From Streptomyces sp. CBMA291 (lineage in GTDB: Bacteria; Actinomycetota; Actinomycetes; Streptomycetales; Streptomycetaceae): a stretch of DNA of 32,370 nucleotides. The notes beneath the pieces are model-generated. The model was given only the letters and a program-made list of their open reading frames with translations, was not told the origin of the DNA and searched no databases. The first letter of the stretch is position 1, and every line of letters starts with the position of its first letter. This document shows positions 1 to 7,498 of this stretch, piece by piece. Location of the stretch: positions 1 to 32,370 of the forward strand of contig NZ_MSJP01000088.1 of assembly GCF_014596525.1 (NCBI RefSeq), read 5' to 3'. The position numbers were made by a program, and so were the translations under genes.

Positions 1-66
1 CCCCCCCCCCCCCCCCCCCCCCCGCTCACGGGCGGATACACCCCCACCGGCTCAGGACCTGTCGGC
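1..66. repeat. 23-base poly-C run and short noncoding edge
   Basis: The window opens with 23 consecutive C residues, followed by about 40 bases of GC-rich sequence up to the stop codon of the first gene. No gene is visible here. A homopolymer this long is unusual even in a Streptomyces genome and could be real or an assembly or sequencing artefact. Confidence 0.6.
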
Positions 67-1353
67 TCAGGACCAGTCGCAGGCCTTGCCGTCGTTGTCG
101 CGGTCCAGGCCCGAGCGGTAGCCGGGCTGGCCCCGGTAGATGGGACCCTTGCCGGCGGCCCGGACGGCGTCGCAGTTCTTGTAGTAGGCGAGCCCGCCGG
201 ACCCTGAGCCTGAACCCGGACCGGACCCTGAGCCCGACCCCGTACCCGTACCCGAGCCGTGGCGGTTCCGGTCGGGGGCGGGATCAGGGTCGGGGTCGGG
301 GTGCAGTCGGGCGTACTCGCCGGTGGGGCAGGACAGGCCCGGCCGGGCCAGGGAGAGGTCCACGGAGAGGGAGGCGGGGCGTTCGACGTCGGTGCCGGAC
401 TTCGGGTCCTGGAAGCAGATCCGCCAGTCCTCGTGACGGGAGGAGAGGTCCACGTCCGTGTAGACGCTCCGGCCCCTGATCTCCGTGAGGCCGACCTCGC
501 GCAGGGTGGCCGAGCCCTTGGCGAAGGTCATGCCGACGACGTCGGGCATCTTCGGGAAGACCACGGCGAGCCCGTCCCGCGCCGGGCAGGGGCTGCTCTT
601 CTCGACGACGGCGAACTCGATGGAGCTGCGCCGTCCTTGTTCGGCGGTGGCCGTCTCCCCGGCGGCGGGCTCCTGGAAACAGACCTTCCAGTTGCCGTCG
701 ACGTACTGCCTCTTGTCGCCCTCCGTCGCGTCGTGCGACCGCGCCCGGAACCCGGCTTCGTACGCGGCGAGGGAGGCGGTCTCCAGGTTCTGGCCGGTGT
801 AGTCGGCCACGGTCCGCCGCACGGTGGGGCGCGGGGTGGGGGTGGGCGGGGTGTACGGGGCGAAAGCCGTAGGAAGGGGCCTGGTCACGGGCGCGGCGTC
901 GGCGACCACGGGCCGACCGCTCTGCGAGCCGCTGGTGCCGACGGCCACGAACCAGATCCCGGAGAGGAGCGTCGCGAGCACCTTCCGGCCGGGCGACCAG
1001 CGGGTCCGCCAGGCCAGCACCATGCCGGCGGGGGGCATGAGAAAGAGACAGAAGACGACGAACCCGGGCCGCCGCCACCAGCGGTCACCGGGGGGAGGGG
1101 AGACGGCGGAGGCGGAGGCGGTGGAGGTGGAGGCGGCCCCTGGACCTGACCGGACGTCCACGCTCGGGCCCGCGCCCCGGCCCGCGCTCGGGGCCGCACT
1201 ACGGCCCGCGCCGGAGCCCGCACCCCGGCCCGCACTCCGGCCCGCACCCCGGTCCGCACTCGGGCCCGCCCCCTTGCGCAGGGAAACGCGCCCGTCGGCC
1301 CCGGGTCCCCGCCCCCGGCCCTGCCCCTTGTTCCTGCTCCCACCCTGCTCCAC
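67..1353 (-). CDS. Membrane-anchored PASTA-like / excalibur calcium-binding protein
   Basis: A 428-residue protein from a GTG start at 1353. That start is preceded on the minus strand by a GGGGAGGGGAAGGG tract ending 10 bases upstream; the frame is open further upstream, but using it would overlap the next gene's start. Residues 1-90 are a low-complexity Gly/Ala/Arg/Ser tract. Two hydrophobic segments follow (about 97-115 and 124-142), then a Pro/Thr linker. Two related extracellular-looking modules come next (about 180-258 and 268-343), the second containing a PASTA-like MPDVVGMTF segment and both ending near a Cys. A Ser/Gly repeat linker follows. Residues 388-428 are an excalibur domain, with a paired-Cys frame and the Ca-binding signature DRDNDGKACDW at the very end. 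By family, excalibur domains bind calcium and sit on surface proteins; the exact role is unknown. A shorter form starting at GTG 1161 is possible. Confidence 0.75.
   Translation of the reverse strand: MEQGGSRNKGQGRGRGPGADGRVSLRKGAGPSADRGAGRSAGRGAGSGAGRSAAPSAGRGAGPSVDVRSGPGAASTSTASASAVSPPPGDRWWRRPGFVVFCLFLMPPAGMVLAWRTRWSPGRKVLATLLSGIWFVAVGTSGSQSGRPVVADAAPVTRPLPTAFAPYTPPTPTPRPTVRRTVADYTGQNLETASLAAYEAGFRARSHDATEGDKRQYVDGNWKVCFQEPAAGETATAEQGRRSSIEFAVVEKSSPCPARDGLAVVFPKMPDVVGMTFAKGSATLREVGLTEIRGRSVYTDVDLSSRHEDWRICFQDPKSGTDVERPASLSVDLSLARPGLSCPTGEYARLHPDPDPDPAPDRNRHGSGTGTGSGSGSGPGSGSGSGGLAYYKNCDAVRAAGKGPIYRGQPGYRSGLDRDNDGKACDWS
1165..1275. repeat. Degenerate GC-rich repeat inside the N-terminus of the excalibur gene
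   Basis: Roughly 12-18 bp units of the type GCCCGCACTCCGGCCCGC recur several times. On the minus strand they encode a Gly-Ala-Gly-Arg/Pro-Ser-Ala repeat. This looks like slippage-prone coding low complexity and makes the true N-terminus of the gene uncertain. Confidence 0.55.
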
Positions 1354-1485
1354 GGCGCGCGGACCCTTCCCCTCCCCTGACGACTTCTCAGCGCCACACA
1401 GCCTATGACCTGCGTGTTCCCCGGCCCCTGACAGGGTCGTGGGGGGCAGGGTCCGGGTAAGGCCCTGACAACCCCAGGAGGAGAG

Positions 1486-1920
1486 ATGCCGAAGATCGGC
1501 GCGATCGTCAAGCTGTACGTACGGGAGGCCCCTGTCGGGGTCGACGGCGGAGCCCTGGTGGCCTTTCCGCACGATCCGACGCGGGCGGTGGAGTGGCTGG
1601 TGACCCCGGAGGACGAGGGATTCCGCCTCACGGCGAAGGGAACGGAGGAGAGCATCGTGGCGACGGGCACCGAGCGCGCCCCGGTCGAGGTGCGCGCCGA
1701 TGCCACCGCCGCCTCGGTGTGGCGCCTCCAGCGGGTCGACGACGAGGGCGCCACGACGGTCGCCTCGACCGACGACCTCGTGGACGGTACGTACACGATC
1801 GACCGGAACGGTCTGGCGCTCGGCAGGGACCTGTTCGAGGACCGGTCCCTGCTGCCGAAGCGGATCTTCATCCGCACGGACGACCGTGACGCCCGGTGGC
1901 GGCTGGAGGTCCTCGTCTGA
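1486..1920 (+). CDS. Small soluble protein, candidate I66-type beta-trefoil protease inhibitor
   Basis: A 144-residue protein with a strong AGGAGGAG ribosome binding site just before ATG 1486. It has no signal peptide or membrane segment. The C-terminal half carries DGTYTIDRNG, then LALGRDLFEDRSLLPKRIF, and ends in W-R-L-E-V. From memory, this resembles the fungal and actinobacterial I66 serine protease inhibitor family (beta-trefoil, about 140 residues), where a GR...EDxSLLPK segment is typical. The length fits. The family assignment rests on pattern recall only and is tentative. It converges with the VOC gene and is divergent from the excalibur gene. Confidence 0.8.
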   Translation: MPKIGAIVKLYVREAPVGVDGGALVAFPHDPTRAVEWLVTPEDEGFRLTAKGTEESIVATGTERAPVEVRADATAASVWRLQRVDDEGATTVASTDDLVDGTYTIDRNGLALGRDLFEDRSLLPKRIFIRTDDRDARWRLEVLV

Positions 1921-1942
1921 GGGAACCCCCGGGGGCGCCGGG

Positions 1943-2404
1943 TCAGTCGAGACAGAATTCGTTGCCCTCGGGATCGGCGAGGACGAGAAATCCGGCGCTC
2001 AACGGGGGCTCGGGGTCGAAGCGGCGCAGCCGGGTGGCGCCCAGCGCGACGAGCCGGGCGCACTCGGCTTCGAGCGCCGCCATCCGCTCGTCCCCGGCGA
2101 GCCCGGGGGCCACGCGGAGGTCGAGGTGGACCCGGTTCTTGGCGGCCTTGCCCTCGGGGACCCGCTGGAAGAAGACCCGGGGGCCGTCGCCGTCCGGGTC
2201 TTCGAGGGCGGAGCGGCTGTTCCACTGGTCGGCCGGCACCCCGATCCGGCCGAGGAACTCGTCCCAGGCGGCCAGCGGGTCGGCGCCCTCGGGCAGTTCG
2301 ACACCGGGCGGCCCGGGGTGGACGTACCCGAGGGCGTCGCGCCAGAAGACGGAGAGGGCCCGGGGGTCGTGGGCGTCGAAGGTGACTTGGAAGGTCCGGC
2401 TCAT
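1943..2404 (-). CDS. VOC family (glyoxalase/bleomycin-resistance-like) protein
   Basis: A 153-residue protein starting at ATG 2404 (MSRTFQVTFDAHDP). It contains the recognisable elements of the actinobacterial glyoxalase-like subgroup: an N-terminal strand followed by 'DPRALSVFWRDALGY', the central 'EDPDGDGPRVFFQRVPEGK', 'NRVHLDLRV', and the terminal 'VLADPEGNEFCLD'. Two beta-alpha-beta-beta-beta modules are expected. The substrate cannot be predicted. It is divergent from the DUF1203 gene, with 217 bp between the two starts. Confidence 0.9.
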   Translation of the reverse strand: MSRTFQVTFDAHDPRALSVFWRDALGYVHPGPPGVELPEGADPLAAWDEFLGRIGVPADQWNSRSALEDPDGDGPRVFFQRVPEGKAAKNRVHLDLRVAPGLAGDERMAALEAECARLVALGATRLRRFDPEPPLSAGFLVLADPEGNEFCLD

Positions 2405-2444
2405 GGGGTGGCTCCGTTCGCGGCGGGGGCGGCCTCGGGGATCG

Positions 2445-2464
2445 CCCTGACAGCACCCTGACAG
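2445..2464. promoter_or_regulatory. Tandem CCCTGACAG direct repeats
   Basis: Two perfect 9-base copies of CCCTGACAG (2445-2453 and 2456-2464) lie 11 bp apart, about one helical turn, in the divergent VOC/DUF1203 intergenic region. That spacing suggests a protein binding site, but no regulator is identified. Copies of the core also occur at 1426-1434, 1463-1470 (last base differs) and 6592-6600. Confidence 0.35.
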
Positions 2465-2621
2465 AGGCCTGTGACAACGCGGCCCGCGTGCCACGACACA
2501 GGAGGACGACAGGGGCGGAGGCGGGGCGGGCACGCGAAGCCGTACGCCCCGGCGATGGGCGCCCGAGCGCGACGTCCGAATGACGCCAGCGGGCGCGGCG
2601 GGAGGACGGGACCCTGAGGAC

Positions 2622-3140
2622 ATGAGCACTGAGACGACCTCGACGACCGTCTACACGGCCCGCCCGATCGAGCCCGGCACCCTCGCCGAACTGCGGGTGA
2701 CCGACGACGCGGGCCGCGCCTGTACGCCGTACTCCACATCCGAGGGCGGGGAGCCGCTGCGCTGCTGCCACCGCCACGCGAAGCCGGGCGACCTGATCGC
2801 GCTCGTCTCGTACGCGCCGCTGCGCCGCTGGGCGACCCGTACGGGTGCGAAGCCGGGGGCGTACGACGAGCAGGGCCCTGTCTTCATCCACACCGAGCCG
2901 TGCGAGGGGCCGAGCCCCTCGGACACCTACCCCTTCGCCCGCTCGGGGGCGCTCCGCACGGTCCGCCGCTACAACGCCGAGGGCCGGATCATCGGCGGCC
3001 GCCTCCTGGAGATCCCGCCCGCCTCCTCCGAGGGCTTCGACCAGGCCTTCGAGGAGGCCTTCGCGGACCCCGAGGTCGCCCTGGTCCATGTCAGGGCAGT
3101 CGAATACGGCTGCCTCCACTTCGAGGTCCGCCGCCCCTGA
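2622..3140 (+). CDS. DUF1203 domain protein
   Basis: A 172-residue cytoplasmic protein starting at ATG 2622 behind a CTGAGGA ribosome binding site. The whole length matches the DUF1203 pattern: an early 'C-T-P-Y ... G-E-P-L-R-C-C' segment, then GDLIALVSYAPL, 'GPVFIHTEPCEG', 'LRTVRRYNAEGRIIGG' and a C-terminal 'VALVHVRAVEYGCLHFEVRR'. The family is widespread in bacteria and of unknown function. A strong hairpin follows the stop codon at 3180-3213. Confidence 0.9.
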   Translation: MSTETTSTTVYTARPIEPGTLAELRVTDDAGRACTPYSTSEGGEPLRCCHRHAKPGDLIALVSYAPLRRWATRTGAKPGAYDEQGPVFIHTEPCEGPSPSDTYPFARSGALRTVRRYNAEGRIIGGRLLEIPPASSEGFDQAFEEAFADPEVALVHVRAVEYGCLHFEVRRP

Positions 3141-3179
3141 CCCCACCCGGCCCCGTGTCCCGGGGATCACCCTTACGCC

Positions 3180-3213
3180 ACCGCCCAAGCCGATGTGATG
3201 CGGCTTGGGCGGT
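3180..3213. terminator. 13-bp hairpin after DUF1203 gene
   Basis: CCGCCCAAGCCG at 3181-3192 pairs perfectly with CGGCTTGGGCGG at 3201-3212, with an extra A-T pair outside and an 8-base loop. It lies 40 bases after the DUF1203 stop and directly before the Fic promoter region. It is most likely a T-poor streptomycete terminator, although an operator role for fic is not excluded. Confidence 0.65.
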
Positions 3214-3224
3214 TCCCCCACATC

Positions 3225-3257
3225 GACGTAATGACACCTTGTGGGTATCATTACGTC
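3225..3257. promoter_or_regulatory. Inverted repeat and candidate -10 abutting the fic start
   Basis: The arms GACGTAATGACACC (3225-3238) and GGTATCATTACGTC (3244-3257) are complementary at 13 of 14 positions, with a 5-base spacer. The right arm ends at the base before the fic ATG. TATCAT (3246-3251) inside it is a plausible -10 box whose start site would be the A of the ATG, giving a leaderless message. No Shine-Dalgarno sequence is present. A repressor bound here would block the promoter directly. Confidence 0.55.
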
Positions 3258-4403
3258 ATGCTGTACGAAACACCTCGCCTCTCCAGCGCCGACCAGCACG
3301 TACTGACCGAGATCCACTCCCTGCGCGCATCCCTCCGTGACGCCGTGCAGCAAGCCCCGGCCAAGTGGACCCTCGACCTGCGCCGTCACCTGACCGCTTC
3401 GGCCATCGCCGCGTCCAACACCATCGAGGGATACGAAGTCGACGCCCTCGACGTCGCCGACCTCATGGACGACGCGCAGGAGAAAGTGGACGTCACCGAA
3501 GCGAACCGCGCGGAGACGGTCGCCTACCAGCGGGCCATGACCTATATCCAGTCACTCCACGACGCCCCCGACTTCGAGTACAGCAAGGGTCTCCTCAACG
3601 CACTGCACTGGATGCTGCAGGGCCATCACCCGCGTAAGCTCGCCGGCCAGTGGCGGCGGAAGCCGATCTTCATCACCGCCGCAGGCGACCCGCACGCCAC
3701 GGAATACGAAGGCCCACACGAAGACGACGTGCCGGAATTGATGGGCGAATTGATCGACTGGCTCAATACAGGCGATCTCGACTCCGATCCACTGATTCGC
3801 GCCGCGATGGCCCATTTCAACCTCGTCAAGATCCATCCGTGGGTCGACGGCAACGGCCGTATGTCCCGCTCCCTGCAAACCCTCCTGATCGCCCGGGAAG
3901 GAGTCCTCGCCCCTGAGTTCTCCTCCATCGAGGCGTGGCTGGGCATGCCGGGCCACACCTGGGACTACTACAAGGTGCTGCGCGAGGTCGGAGGGCCCGT
4001 CTACAGTCCGATGCGAGACACCGCCCGGTGGGTGCGGTTCAATCTGCGCGCCTATCACGAGCAGACCCAGAGCGTCCGACACCGTGTGAACCGATCCAAC
4101 AATTGCTGGATCCGACTGGCCGAGCAATGCGAGACGCTCGGCGTCACGGAACGCCAGATCACAGCCCTGCACGAGGTCGCCATCACCGGCCGGGTCCGCC
4201 GCTCCCGATACGAGAGGGCGGAGGGAATCAGCGAGCAGCAGGCCCAGCGCGATATGCAGCACCTGATGCGCAAGGAATTGCTGACCCCGGTCGGCAACAC
4301 GAAGGGCCGCTATTACGTACCGGGCTCCCGCTATCCGCGAGATGTTCTGGCCACGGCCGCCGCCCGCCACACGATCCGGGACCCCTACGAGGGCACCGGC
4401 TGA
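3258..4403 (+). CDS. Fic family protein (putative AMP/NMP transferase, class II)
   Basis: A 381-residue protein. Fic enzymes transfer AMP or another nucleotide or phospho group to hydroxyl side chains of target proteins. The full active-site loop HPWVDGNGRMSR is present (H193 to R204). An autoinhibitory motif of the [S/T]xxxE[G/N] type sits at S53-E57-G58 (SNTIEG), N-terminal to the catalytic core as in class II proteins, so no separate antitoxin is needed. Residues 129-140 carry the usual 'AGQWRRKPIFIT' element. The C-terminal ~100 residues look like a winged-helix segment ('GRVRRSRYERAEGISEQQAQRDMQHLMRKELLTPVG'). ATG 3258 is preferred because the frame upstream only reads through the palindrome. 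Codon use is somewhat less GC-biased than in neighbours, which hints at transfer. The stop lies 2 bases from the 3' end of rnpB. Confidence 0.92.
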   Translation: MLYETPRLSSADQHVLTEIHSLRASLRDAVQQAPAKWTLDLRRHLTASAIAASNTIEGYEVDALDVADLMDDAQEKVDVTEANRAETVAYQRAMTYIQSLHDAPDFEYSKGLLNALHWMLQGHHPRKLAGQWRRKPIFITAAGDPHATEYEGPHEDDVPELMGELIDWLNTGDLDSDPLIRAAMAHFNLVKIHPWVDGNGRMSRSLQTLLIAREGVLAPEFSSIEAWLGMPGHTWDYYKVLREVGGPVYSPMRDTARWVRFNLRAYHEQTQSVRHRVNRSNNCWIRLAEQCETLGVTERQITALHEVAITGRVRRSRYERAEGISEQQAQRDMQHLMRKELLTPVGNTKGRYYVPGSRYPRDVLATAAARHTIRDPYEGTG

Positions 4404-4405
4404 AG

Positions 4406-4815
4406 CGGCAGACGAGTCGGGCTGTACGCCGGGTTCTGTCCCCCGGGACCTCGCGGTCGTCGGGGTGACGGCCATCCATCTAGGACCGGCGTTGCCACCG
4501 GCCTCCTGCGGTCTACCCGCGGACTCGGGCGAGCAGCCCTCGAACATCCGCGCAGGGACACCGGGGTGTCCCCATCTTGACCTTGCTCCGAGTGGGGTTT
4601 ACCTAGCCGCCTGAGTCACCTCAGGCGCTGGTGGTCTCTTACACCACCGTTTCACCCTTACCGAGGACCGAGGTCCCCGGCGGTCTGTTTTCTGTGGCAC
4701 TGTCCCGCGGGTCACCCCGGGTGGCCGTTAGCCACCACCCTGCTCTGTGGAGCCCGGACGTTCCTCGGGAAGACCCGAAGGTCTCCACGCGGCCGCCCGC
4801 CCGGCTCGTCTGCCG
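4406..4815 (-). ncRNA. rnpB: RNase P RNA (class A)
   Basis: Catalytic RNA that removes the 5' leader of pre-tRNAs. The strand reads as an actinobacterial RNase P RNA. Helix P1 is formed by CGGCAGACGAG at the 5' end (from 4815) and CTCGTCTGCCG at the 3' end (to 4406). The conserved CR-I block GAGGAACGTCCGGGCTCC lies near 4747-4766, and the CR-V block ACAGAACCCGGCGTACA near 4425-4441. The 'GGTGGTGTAAGAGACCACCAG' region and its downstream AGGTAAACCCCA are also typical. Ends are placed from P1 pairing and may differ by a few bases. The gene converges with fic. Confidence 0.95.
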
Positions 4816-4823
4816 TGCTGGTC

Positions 4824-4829
4824 ATGTTA
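4824..4829 (-). promoter_or_regulatory. Candidate -10 box of rnpB
   Basis: On the minus strand TAACAT lies 8 bases before the predicted first base of rnpB, in the 58-bp gap between rnpB and the RNB ribonuclease gene. No convincing -35 hexamer is visible, so the call rests on position and the match to TANNNT. Confidence 0.45.
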
Positions 4830-4873
4830 CCCGCCGACGGCCCCCGGCCCGTACGGGGCGCTCTCGGGGGCGC

Positions 4874-6319
4874 TCACGCCGGGGCGAACAGGACCTTCGC
4901 CGTGCCCGGGTCCGCCTCGGTGAGTCTGACGCGGAGCCATTCGCCGAGCGGGAGGCGGGAGCCGGTGCCGCCTCGGATGCGGGCGACGACCGCCGGGTCG
5001 TCCAGATGGACGGTGCCGATGGCCGGTTCGCGTTCCTTCACGTCGATCACGTACGCGTCGAAGACCTCGCCGACCCGGCCCCGCAGCAGGGCCGCCTCGA
5101 CGATGTCGACGCTCTCCCGCTCGACGGTGTTGGCACGCCGGGCGCCCGAGGCCATCGCGTCGGGGAGGGCGGGCAGGGCGGCCCGTACCCACTCGGGCGG
5201 TTCGTCGCCCGCCACGGCGGCCACGCACAGCTCGCCCGCGTACCGGTCGACAAGCCGCCGCAGCGGCGCCGTGCAGTGCGTGTACTCGTCGGCCACGGCG
5301 GCGTGCACGGCCGGGGTCGGCACCCGCCCGTCGGTGAAGACCGTGTACCCGGCGCCGCGCAGCAGGGTGGTGCACTCCTGGAGGAAGGCGGCGTGGCGCG
5401 GGTTCTCCGGGTCGGCCGAGCGGACCACCTCGGCGTACGGCACGTGGTGCGGCCAGTCGACGCCGAGGGCCCGCGCGGAGCGGCGCAGCCGGGCCACGGC
5501 TCCGTCGGGGGCGGCGGGGAGGGTGCGCAGGATGCCGGTGCCCGCCGCCGTCATGAGGTCGGCGGCGGCCATGCCGGTGAGCAGGGAGAGCTGTGCGTTC
5601 CAGCCGTCGGCGGGCAGCGGGGCCCGGTAGGCCAGGGTGTACGTGTGGTCCCGTTCGACGATCTCCTGCTCGGGGACGCGCAGCGAGATCCCGCCCCGTT
5701 CGGCTTCGAGCGCTTCGCGCAGCCGCCCGATCTCGCGGAGCAGGGCCACGGGTTCCTCGGCCGTACCGGTGTCGATACGGCGCTGCACCTCGGCGTAGTC
5801 GAACCTGGCGCGGCTGCGGACGAGCGCGCGGCGCACGTCGGTGGCGACCCGGCGCCCCGCCGCGTCGAGGTCGATCCGCCAGAGCAGGGCGGGGCGCGGT
5901 TCGCCGGGGAGGAGGCTGGCCGCGCCCTCGGAGAGCACGGTGGGGTGGAGCGACACCCTGCCGTCCGGGAAGTAGAGGGTGAGGACGCGCCGGTGGGCCT
6001 CGGCGTCCAGGGCCGATCCCGGTGCGACGAACGCGGCGACGTCGGCGATGGCGTAGTGGACGCGGTAGCCGCCGTCGGCCCTGCGCGCCAGGTGCACCGC
6101 CTGGTCGAGATCGGTGGAGCCGGGCGGGTCCACCGTGAAGAACGGCAGGTCCGTGGCGTCGTGCGCGGGAAGCCTGGGGGCCTTCGCGGCGGCCTCCGCC
6201 TCGGCGAGGACGGCGGGCGGGAAGCCGTCGGGTATCCCCAGCTCGGCCCGGAATGCGCGCAGGGCGGCCCGCAGCGGAGCCTCGGCTGCGCCGGTCACGT
6301 GAATGTGGCGGCGGGGCAT
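4874..6319 (-). CDS. RNB-domain (RNase II/R superfamily) ribonuclease
   Basis: A 481-residue predicted 3'-5' exoribonuclease starting at ATG 6319 (MPRRHIHVTG). The catalytic signature of the RNB fold appears at residues 64-74 as DPPGSTDLDQA, giving D64, D70 and D72; the position of the fourth acidic residue of RNase II is Q73. Other family marks are HYAIADVAAFV, 'LYFPDGRVSLHPTVLSEGAASLLPGEPRPAL' and, near the C-terminus, 'YTHCTAPLRRLVDRY'. The protein lacks the cold-shock and S1 domains of full RNase II/R (640-810 residues), as in a known short actinobacterial subgroup. Its neighbour on the same strand is rnpB, but rnpB has its own promoter. Confidence 0.92.
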   Translation of the reverse strand: MPRRHIHVTGAAEAPLRAALRAFRAELGIPDGFPPAVLAEAEAAAKAPRLPAHDATDLPFFTVDPPGSTDLDQAVHLARRADGGYRVHYAIADVAAFVAPGSALDAEAHRRVLTLYFPDGRVSLHPTVLSEGAASLLPGEPRPALLWRIDLDAAGRRVATDVRRALVRSRARFDYAEVQRRIDTGTAEEPVALLREIGRLREALEAERGGISLRVPEQEIVERDHTYTLAYRAPLPADGWNAQLSLLTGMAAADLMTAAGTGILRTLPAAPDGAVARLRRSARALGVDWPHHVPYAEVVRSADPENPRHAAFLQECTTLLRGAGYTVFTDGRVPTPAVHAAVADEYTHCTAPLRRLVDRYAGELCVAAVAGDEPPEWVRAALPALPDAMASGARRANTVERESVDIVEAALLRGRVGEVFDAYVIDVKEREPAIGTVHLDDPAVVARIRGGTGSRLPLGEWLRVRLTEADPGTAKVLFAPA

Positions 6320-6348
6320 GGACCCGAGCGTAGGGGGAGGGGGGATAC

Positions 6349-6525
6349 GGGGCATCCCGGGGAGCGGCATCCCTTAGGGGCGGGGCATCCCGGAGAGGGG
6401 CATCCCGTAGGGACGCGGCATCCAGAGAGGGGCATCCCCTGGGGCAGTGCTCCCCCGGGCCCCGGAGGGCGGGGCCACCCCGTAAGGGCGGGGCCACCCC
6501 GTAGGGGCAGGCGCATCCCGTAGGG
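6349..6525. repeat. Degenerate tandem GC-rich intergenic repeats
   Basis: About nine imperfect 16-20 bp copies of a GGGGC(A/C)(T/A)CCCGTAGGG-like unit fill the 376-bp gap between the divergent RNB ribonuclease and yaaA genes. Two adjacent copies (GGGCGGGGCCACCCCGTA) are identical, 20 bp apart near 6467-6505. The rest of the gap to 6695 is GC-rich with one CCCTGACAG copy at 6592-6600. No gene is visible. Confidence 0.6.
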
Positions 6526-6695
6526 GCCCAGAGCCTTCCCGTAAGGCCGGGTCTCCCCGTGGAAGCCGGGGCGGCCCCCTGAAGAGCCGTCCCCTGACAG
6601 GGCGACCCCGTACAGGGGGTCCTCCGTACCTCGTACGCTGGGCTTCGGGGCCGCCGCGCCTCTCCCCCACCCCGTACCGACGAAGGAGAACCACC

Positions 6696-7463
6696 GTGCT
6701 CGTGCTGCTGCCGCCCTCCGAGGGCAAGGCATCCTCGGGGTCCGGGGCGCCGCTCAAGCCCGAGGCGCTGTCCCTGCCGGGGCTCACGGAGGCGCGGGCG
6801 GCGGTTCTGGACGAGCTGGTCGAGCTGTGCGTGGCCGACGAGGAGAAGGCGCGCGAGGTGCTGGGGCTGAGCGAGGGGCTTCGCGGCGAGATCGCGAAGA
6901 ACGCGGAGCTGCGGACGGCCGGCGCGCGGCCCGCCGGGGAGATCTACACGGGTGTCCTGTACGACGCGCTGGGGCTCGCGACCCTGGACGCGGCGGCCCG
7001 GAAGCGCGCCGGGCGGTCCCTGCTCGTGTTCTCCGGGCTGTGGGGCGCGGTGCGGGTGACCGACCGGATTCCGTCGTACCGCTGCTCGATGGGGGTGAAG
7101 CTGCCGGGGCTCGGTTCGCTGGCCGCCCACTGGCGGACGGCGATGGCGCCGGTGCTGCCCGAGGCGGCCGGTGACGGGCTCGTCCTGGACCTGCGGTCGT
7201 CGGCGTACGCCTCGGCGTGGAAGCCGAAGGGCGAGCCGGCCGCGCGGACGGCGACGGTGCGGGTGCTGCACGCGCCGACGCGGAAGGTGGTCAGCCACTT
7301 CAACAAGGCGACGAAGGGCCGGATCGTACGGAGCCTCCTTGAGGCGGGAGCGGAGCCCGCGTCGCCGGTGGAACTCGCGGGGACGCTGCGGGAGCTGGGG
7401 TACGTGGTGGAGGAGGGCGGGAAGCCGGGCGCGCTGGACGTCCTGGTGGACGAGGTCCACTGA
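6696..7463 (+). CDS. yaaA: Peroxide stress protein YaaA (DUF328/UPF0246)
   Basis: A 255-residue protein from GTG 6696, with GAAGGAGAA ending 7 bases upstream. It begins with the family signature 'LVLLPPSEGK' and carries GEIYTGVLYDALG, 'LLVFSGLWGAVRVTDRIPSYRCSMG', 'DLRSSAYASAWKP' and 'SHFNKATKGRIVR', all typical of YaaA. In E. coli YaaA lowers free iron and limits DNA damage under hydrogen peroxide; the molecular activity remains debated. Length and domain are complete. It lies upstream of the aldolase gene, with a 92-bp gap holding separate regulatory repeats. Confidence 0.95.
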   Translation: MLVLLPPSEGKASSGSGAPLKPEALSLPGLTEARAAVLDELVELCVADEEKAREVLGLSEGLRGEIAKNAELRTAGARPAGEIYTGVLYDALGLATLDAAARKRAGRSLLVFSGLWGAVRVTDRIPSYRCSMGVKLPGLGSLAAHWRTAMAPVLPEAAGDGLVLDLRSSAYASAWKPKGEPAARTATVRVLHAPTRKVVSHFNKATKGRIVRSLLEAGAEPASPVELAGTLRELGYVVEEGGKPGALDVLVDEVH

Positions 7464-7498
7464 CCTCCTCGTCCGGGCCGCACCCGCCGAAGGGTTGA

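Noticed and set aside
1926..1935. CCCCCGGGGG as terminator between convergent genes
   Set aside because: It is a palindrome without a loop and is expected by chance at this GC content.
3195..3257. Upstream ATG at 3195 as fic start
   Set aside because: It would translate through the hairpin and inverted repeat with no ribosome binding site; the extra 21 residues are unlike other Fic N-termini.
885..3389. Very long minus-strand open frame spanning several genes
   Set aside because: It runs antisense across the I66-like and DUF1203 genes and has low-complexity Arg/Pro/Gly composition typical of a GC-skewed shadow frame; the genes in the other frames have recognisable domains and ribosome binding sites.
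4631..6523. 630-residue plus-strand open frame
   Set aside because: Antisense to the RNB ribonuclease and rnpB; no domain and shadow-like composition.
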